A stretch of DNA of 64,000 bases from the NCBI RefSeq assembly GCF_001428065.1, contig NZ_LMSE01000004.1, positions 489,704 to 553,703 on the forward strand. Direction: 5' to 3'. How positions within the stretch are numbered: position 1 is the first letter of the stretch; every line of letters begins with the position of its first letter. This document shows positions 52,604 to 63,976 of the stretch, in pieces. The notes under the pieces were generated by a model that searched no databases, was not told the DNA's origin, and worked only from the letters and a program-made list of their open reading frames with translations. This DNA comes from Nostocoides sp. Soil756. GTDB lineage: Bacteria; Actinomycetota; Actinomycetes; Actinomycetales; Dermatophilaceae. A program made the translations under genes and the position numbers.

Positions 52604-53872
52604 GTGACGTCTGACGTCAGCCCTGGAGGGCGGCCGTCTCCGAGAGTCGCCAGGTCGACGGCGATCTACATCGGGGCGGTCGCCCTCCTTGCCGTATCGC
52701 TGATGTGGCTCAGTATCGCCCGCTTCGGCCTCGAGCTCAGCCCTGACCTCGCTGTCTTGGTCGTGCTGGCCCTGGGCGTCGTGGTGGCGGGAGAGGCCGT
52801 TGTCGAGGGGCAGGTTCGCCTCTCCTTGTCGAGTGTGCTCCTCCTCGGGGGGCAGGCGCTCGTCGGCCCGTCAGCGGCGGGGATGATCGGAGTGCTCCTC
52901 GGCCTCCTTCAGGTTCGAGGCGCGCCTGCTCACGTGCGCCTGTTCAACGCCGCCCTGGGATGTAGTTACGCCACTCTGGGTGGCTTGGCGTTCATGGCTG
53001 TGGGGGGAGACGCCGACCTGGGGTTGGACCGGTCGGTGTGGTCCATCGTCGCGCATCTCGCGTTGCCCATCCTCGTGGCCGACCTGGTGCAACTCAGTGT
53101 CAATCTCCTGCTTCTCGCCGGGGTGGTGCGCGTCACCTACGGGGTGCCGATCCGGCATCAGGTGGGTGAGCTCCTCGGCAGCGTGGGTCTGACCAACGCG
53201 GGCTACGGCGTCATCGCCTTCCTCCTCGTCCTGCTCTGGGTGCCGGCCGGGATGGGCGCGGCCGCCGTGCTGCTCGTGGTCGCCCCGCTCCTGGTGGCCC
53301 AGTGGGCCTACCGCCAGCACGCCGAGGAGCTCCGGGGGCAGGAACGGGCCCTCCAGGTGCTCGTCGCCGCCGTCGAGGCCAAGGCCCCGCACCTGACCGG
53401 ACACAGCGCCCGGGTCGCCGACCTCGCCGCGGCCATGGGGGAGGCGCTCGGCTTGCGACCCCATACCGTCGCGGACGTCCGGATGGCCGGCATGCTGCAC
53501 GACGTCGGCCAGACCAGCCTGCCCACCGCCCTCGTCCGCAGCGTCGCCTCCACCTCACCCGCCATCGACGACTACCCGCGCCGCAGCGCCGGGATCCTCG
53601 GTGGCCTCAGCTTCCTCGACGGCGCGCTGGCACCCATCACCGACCACCGCACGGCCTTGGACCGCCCGGACGCCCGGGCCGGACTGGCGAGCCGCATCGT
53701 CGGCCTCGCCGACGAGTACGACCTACTCTGCGAGGTCGGAGGCCCGGACGGTGACGTGACGGCACGCAGCGACGCGCTCGAGCAGCTGCGCGCGCGCCCC
53801 GGGGTCGACGACGCCCTCCTGCGCGCGCTCCTGGTGGCGCTCGGACGATCCTCCGCGGCGGCCACCCGGTGA
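52604..53872 (+). CDS. Membrane HD-domain phosphohydrolase-like protein 1
   Basis: 422 residues from GTG 52604. About seven or eight membrane helices occupy residues 15-250, then a cytoplasmic HD domain: GHSARVADLA near 266 and MLHDVGQ near 297-303. It resembles HD-GYP proteins (cyclic-dinucleotide phosphodiesterases), but the Lys after HDxG is Gln and the HHE/GYP motif is only weakly recalled by DHRTALDRP near 348, so the substrate is uncertain. The membrane part could be a sensor. Eight bases after the secreted-peptide stop; overlaps the next gene (GTGA). Confidence 0.8.
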   Translation: MTSDVSPGGRPSPRVARSTAIYIGAVALLAVSLMWLSIARFGLELSPDLAVLVVLALGVVVAGEAVVEGQVRLSLSSVLLLGGQALVGPSAAGMIGVLLGLLQVRGAPAHVRLFNAALGCSYATLGGLAFMAVGGDADLGLDRSVWSIVAHLALPILVADLVQLSVNLLLLAGVVRVTYGVPIRHQVGELLGSVGLTNAGYGVIAFLLVLLWVPAGMGAAAVLLVVAPLLVAQWAYRQHAEELRGQERALQVLVAAVEAKAPHLTGHSARVADLAAAMGEALGLRPHTVADVRMAGMLHDVGQTSLPTALVRSVASTSPAIDDYPRRSAGILGGLSFLDGALAPITDHRTALDRPDARAGLASRIVGLADEYDLLCEVGGPDGDVTARSDALEQLRARPGVDDALLRALLVALGRSSAAATR

Positions 53873-55197
53873 GAGCTGCTCTTCGGGTCGCTCGGCCGCT
53901 GGCCGCAGCGGTCACCCTCGTGGCCGCGGGCCTGGTCGTGACGTCACTGGTCCTCTCCGGTGCGGAGCTGCCCACCCTGCTCGGCACCCACGCCGTGACG
54001 CTCGTGGTCTTCCTCGGAAGCATCGTGATCGGCGAGCTGGTGCGGCTGCGGATGCCGAGTGGGCGTGACACCGCGCCGCTGGCGTCGGCATCGGCCCTGG
54101 CGCTGGCGGTGGTCGGCCCCATCCAGGACCAACCGGTCTTCCAGGTGGGCCCGGGGCTCGTCGTCCTGGTCGTGGCGATGGGCCTGGCCCTGGCCGCGGG
54201 GGCCCGGCGCCTGCGTCACCTTCCGGTCAGCGTGGCGCCGCTGGCCGCGCGGCTCCTCGGGGTCGCGCTGACCGCGTCCATGGTGCGTCAGTGGAGCGTG
54301 GCCGGGTGGAGCCTGTGGGAGGACCAGACCCGCTCCGACATCCCGCGCGGCGTGGTGGCGGTCGGGATGGCGCTGGCCGCCGCCGTGGGTCTGGTCGTCG
54401 AGCTGCTGCTGGTGGCGACCGTGCGGGCGGAGCGCCAGCGCACGCCGTGGACCACGGCCACCCGCGACGAGCTGGGGGAGGCGGCACCCCTCACCTTCGC
54501 CGTGGCCGTGACGGGCCCGATGGTGGCGCTGATGTCGCCGATCCTCGGTCTCCTGGCGCTGCCCGTGGCGCTGGTGCCCCTGGTGATGGCCTACAGCGCG
54601 GTCGGTCAGTACGCCCGCAACCGCGCGACCAACCGGCAGCTGATCGCCACCCTGTCGCGCCTCACCGAGGAGGGTGGCTACACCCCCTCCCGGCACGCCG
54701 AGCGGGTCAGCGACCTGTCGGTGCGCGTCGGCCGGGTCCTCGGCCTCGGGGAACGCGAGCTGCGCGACATCGAGTACGCCGCGCTGCTCCACGACCTGGG
54801 CCAGATCTCGCTCACCGACCCCATCCCCGACGGCGCCACCGTGCTCGCTGCGCCCAGCGACCAGCGTGACATCGCGGCCGAGGGGGCGCGCATCATCCGG
54901 CGGGCCGAGTCGCTCGACGCCGTGGCGCGCTACGTCGAGCTGCAGACCACCCCCTACCGCCGAGTCCGTGAGCTCGGGGAGGAGGTCCCGATGGGCAGCC
55001 GTATCATCAAGTGCACCAACGCCTTCGACGACCTCACCGGAGGCTCCGACGAGCCCGCGGCGGTGGAGGCCGCCATCGAGCGCATCCACCTCGGCCTCGG
55101 CTACGAGTACGACCCGGACGTGGTCGATGCGCTGACCCGGGTCGTCGAGGACGCCACGGCGGGTCGGGTCGGGGAACGGCGGCTGGTCTCGCGCTAG
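53869..55197 (+). CDS. Membrane HD-domain phosphohydrolase-like protein 2
   Basis: 442 residues. About seven or eight membrane helices (10-250) are followed by an HD domain: RHAERVSDLSVRVGRVLGLG near 275 and ALLHDLGQISL near 305-313. It shares the HDxGQ variation with its neighbour. The second-half motif reads ELQTTPYRR where HD-GYP proteins have HHExxDGxGYP. The shared architecture suggests an ancient tandem duplication and perhaps a heterodimer. Starts in the stop codon of the first HD gene. Confidence 0.8.
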   Translation: MRAALRVARPLAAAVTLVAAGLVVTSLVLSGAELPTLLGTHAVTLVVFLGSIVIGELVRLRMPSGRDTAPLASASALALAVVGPIQDQPVFQVGPGLVVLVVAMGLALAAGARRLRHLPVSVAPLAARLLGVALTASMVRQWSVAGWSLWEDQTRSDIPRGVVAVGMALAAAVGLVVELLLVATVRAERQRTPWTTATRDELGEAAPLTFAVAVTGPMVALMSPILGLLALPVALVPLVMAYSAVGQYARNRATNRQLIATLSRLTEEGGYTPSRHAERVSDLSVRVGRVLGLGERELRDIEYAALLHDLGQISLTDPIPDGATVLAAPSDQRDIAAEGARIIRRAESLDAVARYVELQTTPYRRVRELGEEVPMGSRIIKCTNAFDDLTGGSDEPAAVEAAIERIHLGLGYEYDPDVVDALTRVVEDATAGRVGERRLVSR

Positions 55198-55236
55198 AGT
55201 GCGGTACCGCCACCGCCCGCGAGCCCCGAGGACCCC

Positions 55237-56397
55237 GTGGACCGCCTCACCCCCGTCGTCTTCCACGACGCCTGGGGCTCGCACGTCGCGATCGCCGAGC
55301 TGCAGGGGCGCGCGGTCCCCACCCCCGAGCCCGAGTCCGAGCTGTGGATGGGTGCGCACGAGAGCGGGCCGTCCGCGACCGAGCGCCCGGGGCGCCCGGA
55401 CCTGGCCGCTGTGGTCGCCGCGGACCCGCAGGCCGAGCTCGGTGCGGCCTGTGTCGAGCGGCACGGTCCGCGGCTGCCGTTCCTGCTGAAGGTCCTCGCC
55501 CCCGAGCGCGCCATCTCCATCCAGGTGCACCCCACCGCCGACCGGGCGGTCGCGGTGCGTGCGCTCACCGGTGACACCGTCTACGTCGACGACTCCGCCA
55601 AACCCGAGCTGCTGCTCGCGATCGCGCCGTTCGAGGTCTTCGTCGGCATGCGCGAGCCGGCGGCGGTCGCCGAGATCGCGCGGCGGCTCGCCGTCCCGGC
55701 GTTCACCCGCCTGGTGGAGGGGGCCGCTCAGGTCCCGGACCCGGGGCACGCGGTGCTCGCTGCCGTCCTCGCCACCCCCGCCGCCGACGTCGCCGCCCTG
55801 ACCGGCGAGGTCGTCACCGCGTGCGGGCGCCTGGCCCACGACGCCGACGAGGTGGGGCTCGCCGCGGCCGCGGTGGTCGAGGTCGCCCACCTGCACCCCG
55901 GGGACATCGGGCTGGTGGTCCTGCTGCTCATGCACCACCGGGTCCTGGAGCCGGGGGAGTACGTCGACGTGGCCCCCGGGGTGCTGCACTCCTACGTGCG
56001 CGGCCTCGGCATCGAGGTGCTGGCCAACTCCGACAACGTGGTGCGCGCCGGCCTCACGCCCAAGGAGGTCAACGTCCCCGAGCTGCTGCGGATCGTCGAC
56101 CCGACGGCTGCTGCCGTGGCAGGGCGGGGGAAAGCGGCCGGCGACGGCGTCGAGGTCTTCGTCTCGGCCTCCGACCACTTCCTGCTGCACCGGGTCGCCC
56201 CGGGCCGGGTCCTGCCGGGTGCGGGTCCACGGCTGGTCTTCTGCCTGCGGGGTGAGGTCAACCTCTCGAGCGCGTCCGGCTCGCTGACCCTGGGCGACAC
56301 CGGGTCGGCGTTCCTGCCCGCGGGCGAGGGCGAGGTCGTGCTCGCCGGCCGCGGTGAGGTCTACGTGGTGACCGTGCCGGGGCTCGACGCGGGCTGA
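55237..56397 (+). CDS. manA: Mannose-6-phosphate isomerase
   Basis: 386 residues, type I. Zinc ligands lie in ISIQVHP (Gln, His near 91-93), KPELLLAI (Glu) and GVLHSYVRGLGIEV (His near 251), and the active-site Arg in NVVRAGLTPK. It interconverts fructose-6-P and mannose-6-P for glycan and GDP-mannose synthesis. GTG start with GAGGA upstream. Same direction as the HD genes but with its own spacing of 39 bases. Confidence 0.92.
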   Translation: MDRLTPVVFHDAWGSHVAIAELQGRAVPTPEPESELWMGAHESGPSATERPGRPDLAAVVAADPQAELGAACVERHGPRLPFLLKVLAPERAISIQVHPTADRAVAVRALTGDTVYVDDSAKPELLLAIAPFEVFVGMREPAAVAEIARRLAVPAFTRLVEGAAQVPDPGHAVLAAVLATPAADVAALTGEVVTACGRLAHDADEVGLAAAAVVEVAHLHPGDIGLVVLLLMHHRVLEPGEYVDVAPGVLHSYVRGLGIEVLANSDNVVRAGLTPKEVNVPELLRIVDPTAAAVAGRGKAAGDGVEVFVSASDHFLLHRVAPGRVLPGAGPRLVFCLRGEVNLSSASGSLTLGDTGSAFLPAGEGEVVLAGRGEVYVVTVPGLDAG

Positions 56398-56409
56398 GGC
56401 CGGACACGA

Positions 56410-56445
56410 CGACGGCGGGCACCCCGGAGGGGGTGCCCGCCGTCG
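56410..56445. terminator. Bidirectional terminator, manA / sodN
   Basis: A 16-bp perfect stem (56410-56425 with 56430-56445), loop GGAG, lies between convergent manA and sodN. Confidence 0.88.
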
Positions 56446-56457
56446 CGGAGCGGGAGC

Positions 56458-56853
56458 TCAGGCCTTCTTGGTCTCGGCGAAGATCGCCGCGATCTCGTCG
56501 ATCTTGGCGAGCAGCTCGTCGGCCTTGGCGGCGTCGAGCTCACCCTTGGTGCCGGAGGCGCCCGCGAGCTTCGTGGCCTCGTTGAAGAGGGTGTGCAGCT
56601 GCGGGTACTTCTCGAAGTGCGGGGCCTTGAAGTAGTCGGTCCAGAGCACCCAGAGGTGGTGCTTGACCAGCTCGGAGCGCTGCTCCTTGATGAGGATGGC
56701 GCGGGTGCGGAAGTCGGGGTCGTCGTTGTCGGCGACCTTGGCGATGATCGCCTTGATCGACTCGGCCTCGATGCGTGCCTGGGCGGGGTCGTAGACGCCG
56801 CAGGGAAGGTCGCAGTGGGCCGAGACCTCGGTGATGCGGAACAGGGACAGCAT
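56458..56853 (-). CDS. sodN: Nickel superoxide dismutase precursor
   Basis: 131 residues. A 12-residue propeptide MLSLFRITEVSA is followed by the Ni-hook HCDLPCGVYDPAQAR; after cleavage His1, Cys2 and Cys6 bind nickel. The rest (EAESIKAI, HHLWVLWTDYFKAPHFEKYP) matches the SodN helical bundle. An earlier in-frame GTG exists at 56865, but ATG 56853 fits the known propeptide length. The protease gene sodX lies just upstream. Confidence 0.96.
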   Translation of the reverse strand: MLSLFRITEVSAHCDLPCGVYDPAQARIEAESIKAIIAKVADNDDPDFRTRAILIKEQRSELVKHHLWVLWTDYFKAPHFEKYPQLHTLFNEATKLAGASGTKGELDAAKADELLAKIDEIAAIFAETKKA

Positions 56854-56900
56854 GGTGTCGCACACTCCTTGCGGTCGGGACTCGGTGGTCGTTCCTCAAC

Positions 56901-57230
56901 CTACCCCAGCGTCCGCCAGAGGCGGCCTGCGACCACCGCGAGGACGTCGTCGCCGGTCACGGACCCGACGTCGAAGGACGTGACGCCCTCGGCCGGGTTG
57001 TCCGAGTCGAGCCACCAGCGGGACGGGTCGTCCGGGTCGGGCCCGGTGACCCGCTTGACCGCCACCGGCCGGGGCGTCCCGTCGGCGGTCGGTGGGAGGC
57101 GGACGACGTGGGCCCGGCCCGCTCGGGGCCGCAGGCCCCGCACGACGAGCAGGACGTCGCCGTCGCGGTAGGTCGGCACCATGGAGCGCCCCCGCACCCG
57201 CACCAGGGCGGGCAGGACGGGCAGGCGCAT
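56901..57230 (-). CDS. sodX: Ni-SOD maturation protease SodX
   Basis: 109 residues, S26 signal-peptidase-like but with no membrane anchor. The Ser nucleophile is in GRSMVPTYRDGD (Ser16) and the general-base Lys in VAVKRVTG (Lys59). It removes the SodN propeptide to expose the nickel hook. Lies 47 bases upstream of sodN on the same strand. Confidence 0.92.
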   Translation of the reverse strand: MRLPVLPALVRVRGRSMVPTYRDGDVLLVVRGLRPRAGRAHVVRLPPTADGTPRPVAVKRVTGPDPDDPSRWWLDSDNPAEGVTSFDVGSVTGDDVLAVVAGRLWRTLG

Positions 57231-57456
57231 GGCGCGATCCTGCCACCGCCGGTGGCGCGGCGGTGGACCGACCGTCGGGCGCGACGCGGGTCACATCCTC
57301 CGGCATTGCCACGCGGCGGCACCGCCGGTCATGATGAGGAGCCGGCGGCCACCCCCGCCCCGTGACGACCGAGACGCACCCTCCCTCGGGCCCGCACCAC
57401 CCCCTCGCGCAGCGCCCTGACGGCGCGCGCGCTTCCGTGCCCCTGGAGGAGCCATC

Positions 57457-58647
57457 GTGTCCGCGTCCCCCGTCCTGCCGTCCTTCGACCCCGAGAGCCC
57501 GGTCTTCCGCGCCCACGAGGGCGGCAAGCTGGGCGTACACGCCACGCAGCCCCTGCGCGACCGGGCCGACCTGGCGCTGCTCTACACGCCCGGGGTCGCC
57601 GAGGTCTCGCTGGCCATCGCCGCCGACCCGACCCTGTCGGCCCGCTACACCGCCCGCGCCAACACCGTCGCCGTCATCAGCGACGGGACGGCGGTGCTCG
57701 GGCTGGGCGACATCGGCCCGCTGGCCGCGATGCCGGTGATGGAGGGCAAGGCGGTTCTCTTCAAGCACTTCGCCGGCATCGACGCCGTGCCCGTGGTGAT
57801 GGAGACCGGCACGGTCGAGGAGCTCGTCGAGGCGATCGCCCGCATCGCCCCGAGCTACGGCGGGATCAACCTCGAGGACATCTCGGCCCCCCGGTGCTTC
57901 GACATCGAGGAGCAGCTGCGCGAGCGCCTCGACATCCCCGTCTTCCACGACGACCAGCACGGGACCGCCATCGTGGTCCTGGCCGGTCTGCACAACGCGG
58001 TCCGGGTCCTGGGCCGTCGCCTCGAGGACCTGCGCGTCGTCGTCGCCGGGGCCGGGGCCGCGGGGGTGGCGGTGACGCGCCTGCTCCAGCGGGCCGGTGT
58101 GCGCGACGTCGTCGTGTGCGACTCCCGCGGCATCCTCATCCCTTCGCGGCTCGACCTCGCCGAGCACAAGGCACGCCTGGCCGTCTCGACCAACCCGCGA
58201 GGCGTCGCGGGGTCGCTGGCCGACGCGCTGGCCGGCGCCGACTGCTACATCGGCGTCTCGGGCGGGACGGTGCCCGAGGAGCAGGTCGCCACCATGGCCC
58301 CGGGCGGCATCATCTTCGCGCTGGCGAACCCCGTCCCCGAGGTGCACCCCGACGTCGCGCACCGACACGCCGCGATCGTGGCCACCGGGCGCTCGGACTT
58401 CCCGAACCAGATCAACAACGTGCTCGCGTTCCCGGGCATCTTCCGGGGTGCTCTCGACGCCGGCGCCCCGCAGGTCACCGAGGCCATGAAGCTGGCCGCG
58501 GCGCGGGCCATCGCCGACCTGGTCACGGACCCGACGCCGGAGCGGATCGTGCCGTCGGTGTTCGACCCCGGTGTCGCGGACGCCGTCGCCGCGGCCGTCC
58601 GCCGGCTGGTGGCCCGGCCGTCGTCCGGAGGTGGCCGCGCGCGGTGA
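57457..58647 (+). CDS. NAD(P)-dependent malic enzyme
   Basis: 396 residues. YTPGVAEVS (catalytic Tyr region), NLEDISAPRCFDIE and FHDDQHGTAIV (metal and substrate site), GAGAAGVAVTRLL (nucleotide fold), and LANPVPEVHPDVA are present. It converts malate to pyruvate and CO2. It lacks the phosphotransacetylase-like C-terminal domain of long malic enzymes. GTG start; GAGGAG lies upstream. Coenzyme preference is not predicted. Confidence 0.92.
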   Translation: MSASPVLPSFDPESPVFRAHEGGKLGVHATQPLRDRADLALLYTPGVAEVSLAIAADPTLSARYTARANTVAVISDGTAVLGLGDIGPLAAMPVMEGKAVLFKHFAGIDAVPVVMETGTVEELVEAIARIAPSYGGINLEDISAPRCFDIEEQLRERLDIPVFHDDQHGTAIVVLAGLHNAVRVLGRRLEDLRVVVAGAGAAGVAVTRLLQRAGVRDVVVCDSRGILIPSRLDLAEHKARLAVSTNPRGVAGSLADALAGADCYIGVSGGTVPEEQVATMAPGGIIFALANPVPEVHPDVAHRHAAIVATGRSDFPNQINNVLAFPGIFRGALDAGAPQVTEAMKLAAARAIADLVTDPTPERIVPSVFDPGVADAVAAAVRRLVARPSSGGGRAR

Positions 58648-58693
58648 CCCGGTCCGGCTCGGTGCCGCGGCCGCGGATCGTCCTCCGGAAGGC

Positions 58694-59298
58694 TCAGCTC
58701 CGCCGCTGCGCCAGCCCGAGGACGTGCTCGCGGCAGGACTCCCAGGTCGGCAGGGCGCCGGCGGCCGAGGCCTCGCGCAGGGTGGGGGCGGCCGCGTCCT
58801 TGGCCGACAACAGCGGCTCGTCGACGGGCCAGTCGATGCCCAGGTCGGGGTCGAGCGGGTGCACCCCGTGCTCGCCGGTCGGGCGGTACGCGGCCGTGCA
58901 GAGGTACAGGGCGGTCGTCCCGTCCTCGAGGGCGCAGAACGCGTGTCCCAGCCCCTCGGCCAGGTACACCGCGCGGCGCTCACGGGTGTCGAGCAGGACG
59001 GTCTCGACCGCGCCGAAGGTGGGTGAGCCGGTGCGGAGGTCGACGATGACGTCGAGCAGTGAGCCGGCCAGGGCGGTGACGTACTTGGCCTGACCGGGAG
59101 GGACGTCGGCGTAGTGCACGCCGCGCACGGTGCCGCGGGCCGACACCGAGACGTTGGTCTGGACGACGTCCGGGCGGTGCCCGAGGTGCTCGGCCAGCAG
59201 GTCGCCGCGGTAGGACTCGAGGAACACCCCCCGGGCGTCCGCGTGCTGGTGCGGGGTCACCACGAAAGCGCCGGGGATGGCGAGCTCGGTGATCTCCA

Positions 59299-59299
<1 letters not shown>
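58694..59299 (-). CDS. rfbC: dTDP-4-dehydrorhamnose 3,5-epimerase
   Basis: 201 residues, RmlC cupin. RGVFLESYR at the substrate end, GTVRGVHYADVPPGQAKYV with the catalytic His near 64, and YLAEGLGHAFCALEDGT with the Tyr-bearing strand TALYLCTAAY are present. Third step of dTDP-rhamnose synthesis. Its ATG overlaps the rfbA stop by one base (TGATG). Confidence 0.94.
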
Positions 59300-61230
<1,931 letters not shown>

Positions 61231-61231
<1 letters not shown>

Positions 61232-62091
61232 TGGCGCGCTGGCTGGTGGCGGGAGCTGCGGGGATGCTGGGCACCGACCTGTCGGCGGTCCTCGAGGAGG
61301 CCGGCCACGAGGTGACCCGGGCCGACCTTCCGGGTCTGGACATCCTCGACCCCGCCTCGTGCGCCGCGGCGGTGGCCGGCCACGACGTCGTGGTCAACTG
61401 CGCTGCCTACACCGCGGTCGACGCCGCCGAGACCGACGAGGCGCGGGCCTTCGCCGTCAACGCGGTGGGTGCCGCCCACCTGGCCCGGGCCGTCGACGCG
61501 GCGGGCGCCTCGCTGGTGCACGTCTCGACCGACTACGTCGTGGCCGGTGACGGCAGCCGGCCCTACCCGGCCGACGCGCCCGTGGCGCCGGCCTCCGCGT
61601 ACGGCCGGACCAAGGCGGCGGGGGAGTGGGCGGTGCGGGCCGAGTGCCCCCGCACCTGGGTCGTGCGGACCGCCTGGCTCTACGGCGCCCACGGGCGCAG
61701 CATCCCGGCCACCGTGGCCCGGCTGGCGGCCGAGCGCGAGACCTTCGGGTTCGTCGCCGACCAGGTCGGCCAGCCGACGTGGACCGTCGACCTGGCCCAC
61801 GGCATCCGGCGCATCGTCGAGGCCGGTGCGCCGCACGGCATCTGGCACGCCACCGGCGCCGGCGAGACCACCTGGTACGGCCTCGCGCAGGCGGTGCTCG
61901 AGGAGCTGGGGCTCGACCCCGCTCGGGTCCGGCCGCTCACGACCGAGGACTACCCGCTGCCGGCTCCGCGGCCCGCCTACAGCGTCCTCGCCCACGACAT
62001 GTGGGCCGAGCACGGCCTCGAGCCGCTGCCGCACTGGCGTGACGCACTCCACCGCGCTTCACCGGTGCTCTTCGGGGGAGCGGCTCGGTAG
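61231..62091 (+). CDS. rfbD: dTDP-4-dehydrorhamnose reductase
   Basis: 286 residues, RmlD. GAAGMLGTDL (NADPH loop), NCAAYTAVDAAE, VHVSTDYVVAGD, YGRTKAAGE (YxxxK) and RTAWLYGAHG are all typical. Last step to dTDP-L-rhamnose. Its stop codon TAG is part of the -10 hexamer of the next gene. Confidence 0.94.
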
Positions 62092-62100
62092 GGTCGGAGC

Positions 62101-63069
62101 ATGCTCGCCGCCTTCGCGAAGTCCCAGTCCGCCGCCGACCCCTTGAGCGGCCTCGAGGTCGCCGAGCGGCCCGACCCCCAGGCTCGTGACGGCTGGACCA
62201 CGGTGCGGGTGCGCGCCGCCGCCCTGAACCACCACGACGTGTGGTCGCTGCGCGGGGTGGGTCTGCCCGCCGACCGTCTGCCGATGGTCCTGGGCTGCGA
62301 CGCCGCGGGGACCACCGAGGACGGCACCGAGGTGCTCGTGCACGCCGTGGTCGCCTCGCCGGGCTGGACCGGTGACGAGACCCTCGACCCGAAGCGCACT
62401 CTGCTCTCCGAGCTGTACGACGGCACCCTGGCCGAGCTCGTGGCCGTGCCCACCGCCAACCTCGTCCCCAAGCCCGAGGGCCTGTCGTGGGAGCACGCCG
62501 CCTGCCTGCCGACCGCGTGGCTGACCGCGTACCGGATGCTCTTCACCAACGCCGGCGTGCGCCCCGGCGACACCGTGCTGGTGCAGGGCGCGGCGGGTGG
62601 GGTCGCCACCGCGCTGGTGCAGCTCGGCTCGGCGGCCGGCATCCGGATGTGGGTGACCAGCCGCGAGGCCGCCAAGGGCGAGCAGGCCGTGGCGCTCGGC
62701 GCCGACCGCGCCTTCGGGTCCGGCGAGCGGCTGCCCGACCGCGTCGACGCCGTGATGGAGACCGTCGGCGCCGCGACGTGGTCGCACAGCATCAACAGCC
62801 TGCGTCCCGGTGGCACCGTGGTCATCTCCGGAGCGACCTCGGGCGACGCCCCGAGCAAGGCCGAGCTGACCAAGATCTTCTTCAAGCAGCTGCGGGTGGT
62901 CGGCTCGACCATGGGCAGCCGTACCGAGCTCGAGAGCCTGGCCCGCTTCGTCGTGGGCTCCGGCATCGAGCCGCTCGTCGACAGCGTGCGCCCGCTGGCC
63001 GAGGCCCGCGACGGCTTCGCCCGGATGGTCGAGGGTCAGGTCGCGGGCAAGGTCGTCTTCACCGTCTGA
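62101..63069 (+). CDS. Quinone-oxidoreductase-like MDR protein
   Basis: 322 residues of the medium-chain dehydrogenase/reductase superfamily. ALNHHDVWSLRG and GCDAAGT lie at the N-terminal catalytic fold, VQGAAGGVATALVQLG is the nucleotide motif near 163, and MGSRTELESLARFV is in the last third. No structural zinc cysteines are seen. The substrate is unknown. TAGGGT (62089-62094) lies six bases upstream of the ATG: leaderless. The 3' end overlaps the convergent methyltransferase gene by 11 bases. Confidence 0.85.
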   Translation: MLAAFAKSQSAADPLSGLEVAERPDPQARDGWTTVRVRAAALNHHDVWSLRGVGLPADRLPMVLGCDAAGTTEDGTEVLVHAVVASPGWTGDETLDPKRTLLSELYDGTLAELVAVPTANLVPKPEGLSWEHAACLPTAWLTAYRMLFTNAGVRPGDTVLVQGAAGGVATALVQLGSAAGIRMWVTSREAAKGEQAVALGADRAFGSGERLPDRVDAVMETVGAATWSHSINSLRPGGTVVISGATSGDAPSKAELTKIFFKQLRVVGSTMGSRTELESLARFVVGSGIEPLVDSVRPLAEARDGFARMVEGQVAGKVVFTV

Positions 63070-63976
63070 GCGCGGAGGCCACCGCGGCCACGCCGGCGGC
63101 CGAGGTCCCGCAGCAGCCGCCGACGAGGGCGGCGCCGCGCTCGACCCAGCCCCGGACCGTCTCCGCGGTGAACACCGGGGTGCCGGCGTCGGCCCAGGTC
63201 TTGCCAGCCGGGTCGTACCGCGCTCCGCTGTTGGGGTAGACCACGAAAGGCACCGGGGCGCTCGCCCCCTCGAGCAGCTCGTCGACCAGCGCGGGCGCGG
63301 TGCAGTTGACCCCGACCGCCACGCACGAGCCCCGGGCCGAGGCCGCGGCCTCGGCGAACGGCGCCCCTCCGGTGAGCCGCCCGCCGGTGGTGGCCGAGAA
63401 CGAGAGCCAGTACGGCATCCCGGCGGCGATCTCGTCGACGAGTGCGGCGACGACCTCGGCCTCACGCACCTCGGGCAGCGTCTCGACCGCCAGGAGGTCG
63501 GGCTCGGCGGCCACCAGGTGCTCGAGGCGGCGGGCGTGGAAGTCGCGCAGGGCGGCGCGGGGGACGTCGGGGTACCCGGTGTACTCCGACCCGTCGGCCC
63601 GGGCCGCGCCGTAGGGCCCGACCGACGCGGCGACCAGCGCCCGGTCGCCCGCGGCCTCCCGTGCGATGCGGACGGTGGCGAGCAGGTCGGCGTCGCACTG
63701 GGCCGCGGTGAGCCCGGCGGCCTCGTAGCCCGAGTACGACATCTGGTACGAGGCGGTGATGAGCACCCGCGCCCCGGCCTCGACGAAGCCCGCGTGGGCG
63801 GCGCGCACCTCGTCCGGGGCATCGCGCACGAGCCGGGCCGACCACAGCGAGGTCGACAGATCGTGGCCGCGCTCCTCGAGGGCGGTGGAGAGGCCGCCGT
63901 CGAGGACCACCGGGCCCGCGGCCAGGAGGTCGCCGATCGCGCTGGGGCTCAGGCGATCCGGAGCCACTCGGCCCAT
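63059..63976 (-). CDS. mmuM: Homocysteine S-methyltransferase
   Basis: About 305 residues. LDGGLSTALEERGHDLS at the start, GVNCTAP and GGCCGTSAAG at the end supply the three zinc cysteines of the Pfam S-methyl_trans family; ITASYQMSYSGYE is also typical. It uses S-methylmethionine or similar donors to make methionine. The start could be ATG 63976, an in-frame GTG slightly later (VAPDRLSPS), or lie upstream at the window edge (GTG 63997). Confidence 0.88.
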   Translation of the reverse strand: MGRVAPDRLSPSAIGDLLAAGPVVLDGGLSTALEERGHDLSTSLWSARLVRDAPDEVRAAHAGFVEAGARVLITASYQMSYSGYEAAGLTAAQCDADLLATVRIAREAAGDRALVAASVGPYGAARADGSEYTGYPDVPRAALRDFHARRLEHLVAAEPDLLAVETLPEVREAEVVAALVDEIAAGMPYWLSFSATTGGRLTGGAPFAEAAASARGSCVAVGVNCTAPALVDELLEGASAPVPFVVYPNSGARYDPAGKTWADAGTPVFTAETVRGWVERGAALVGGCCGTSAAGVAAVASALRR

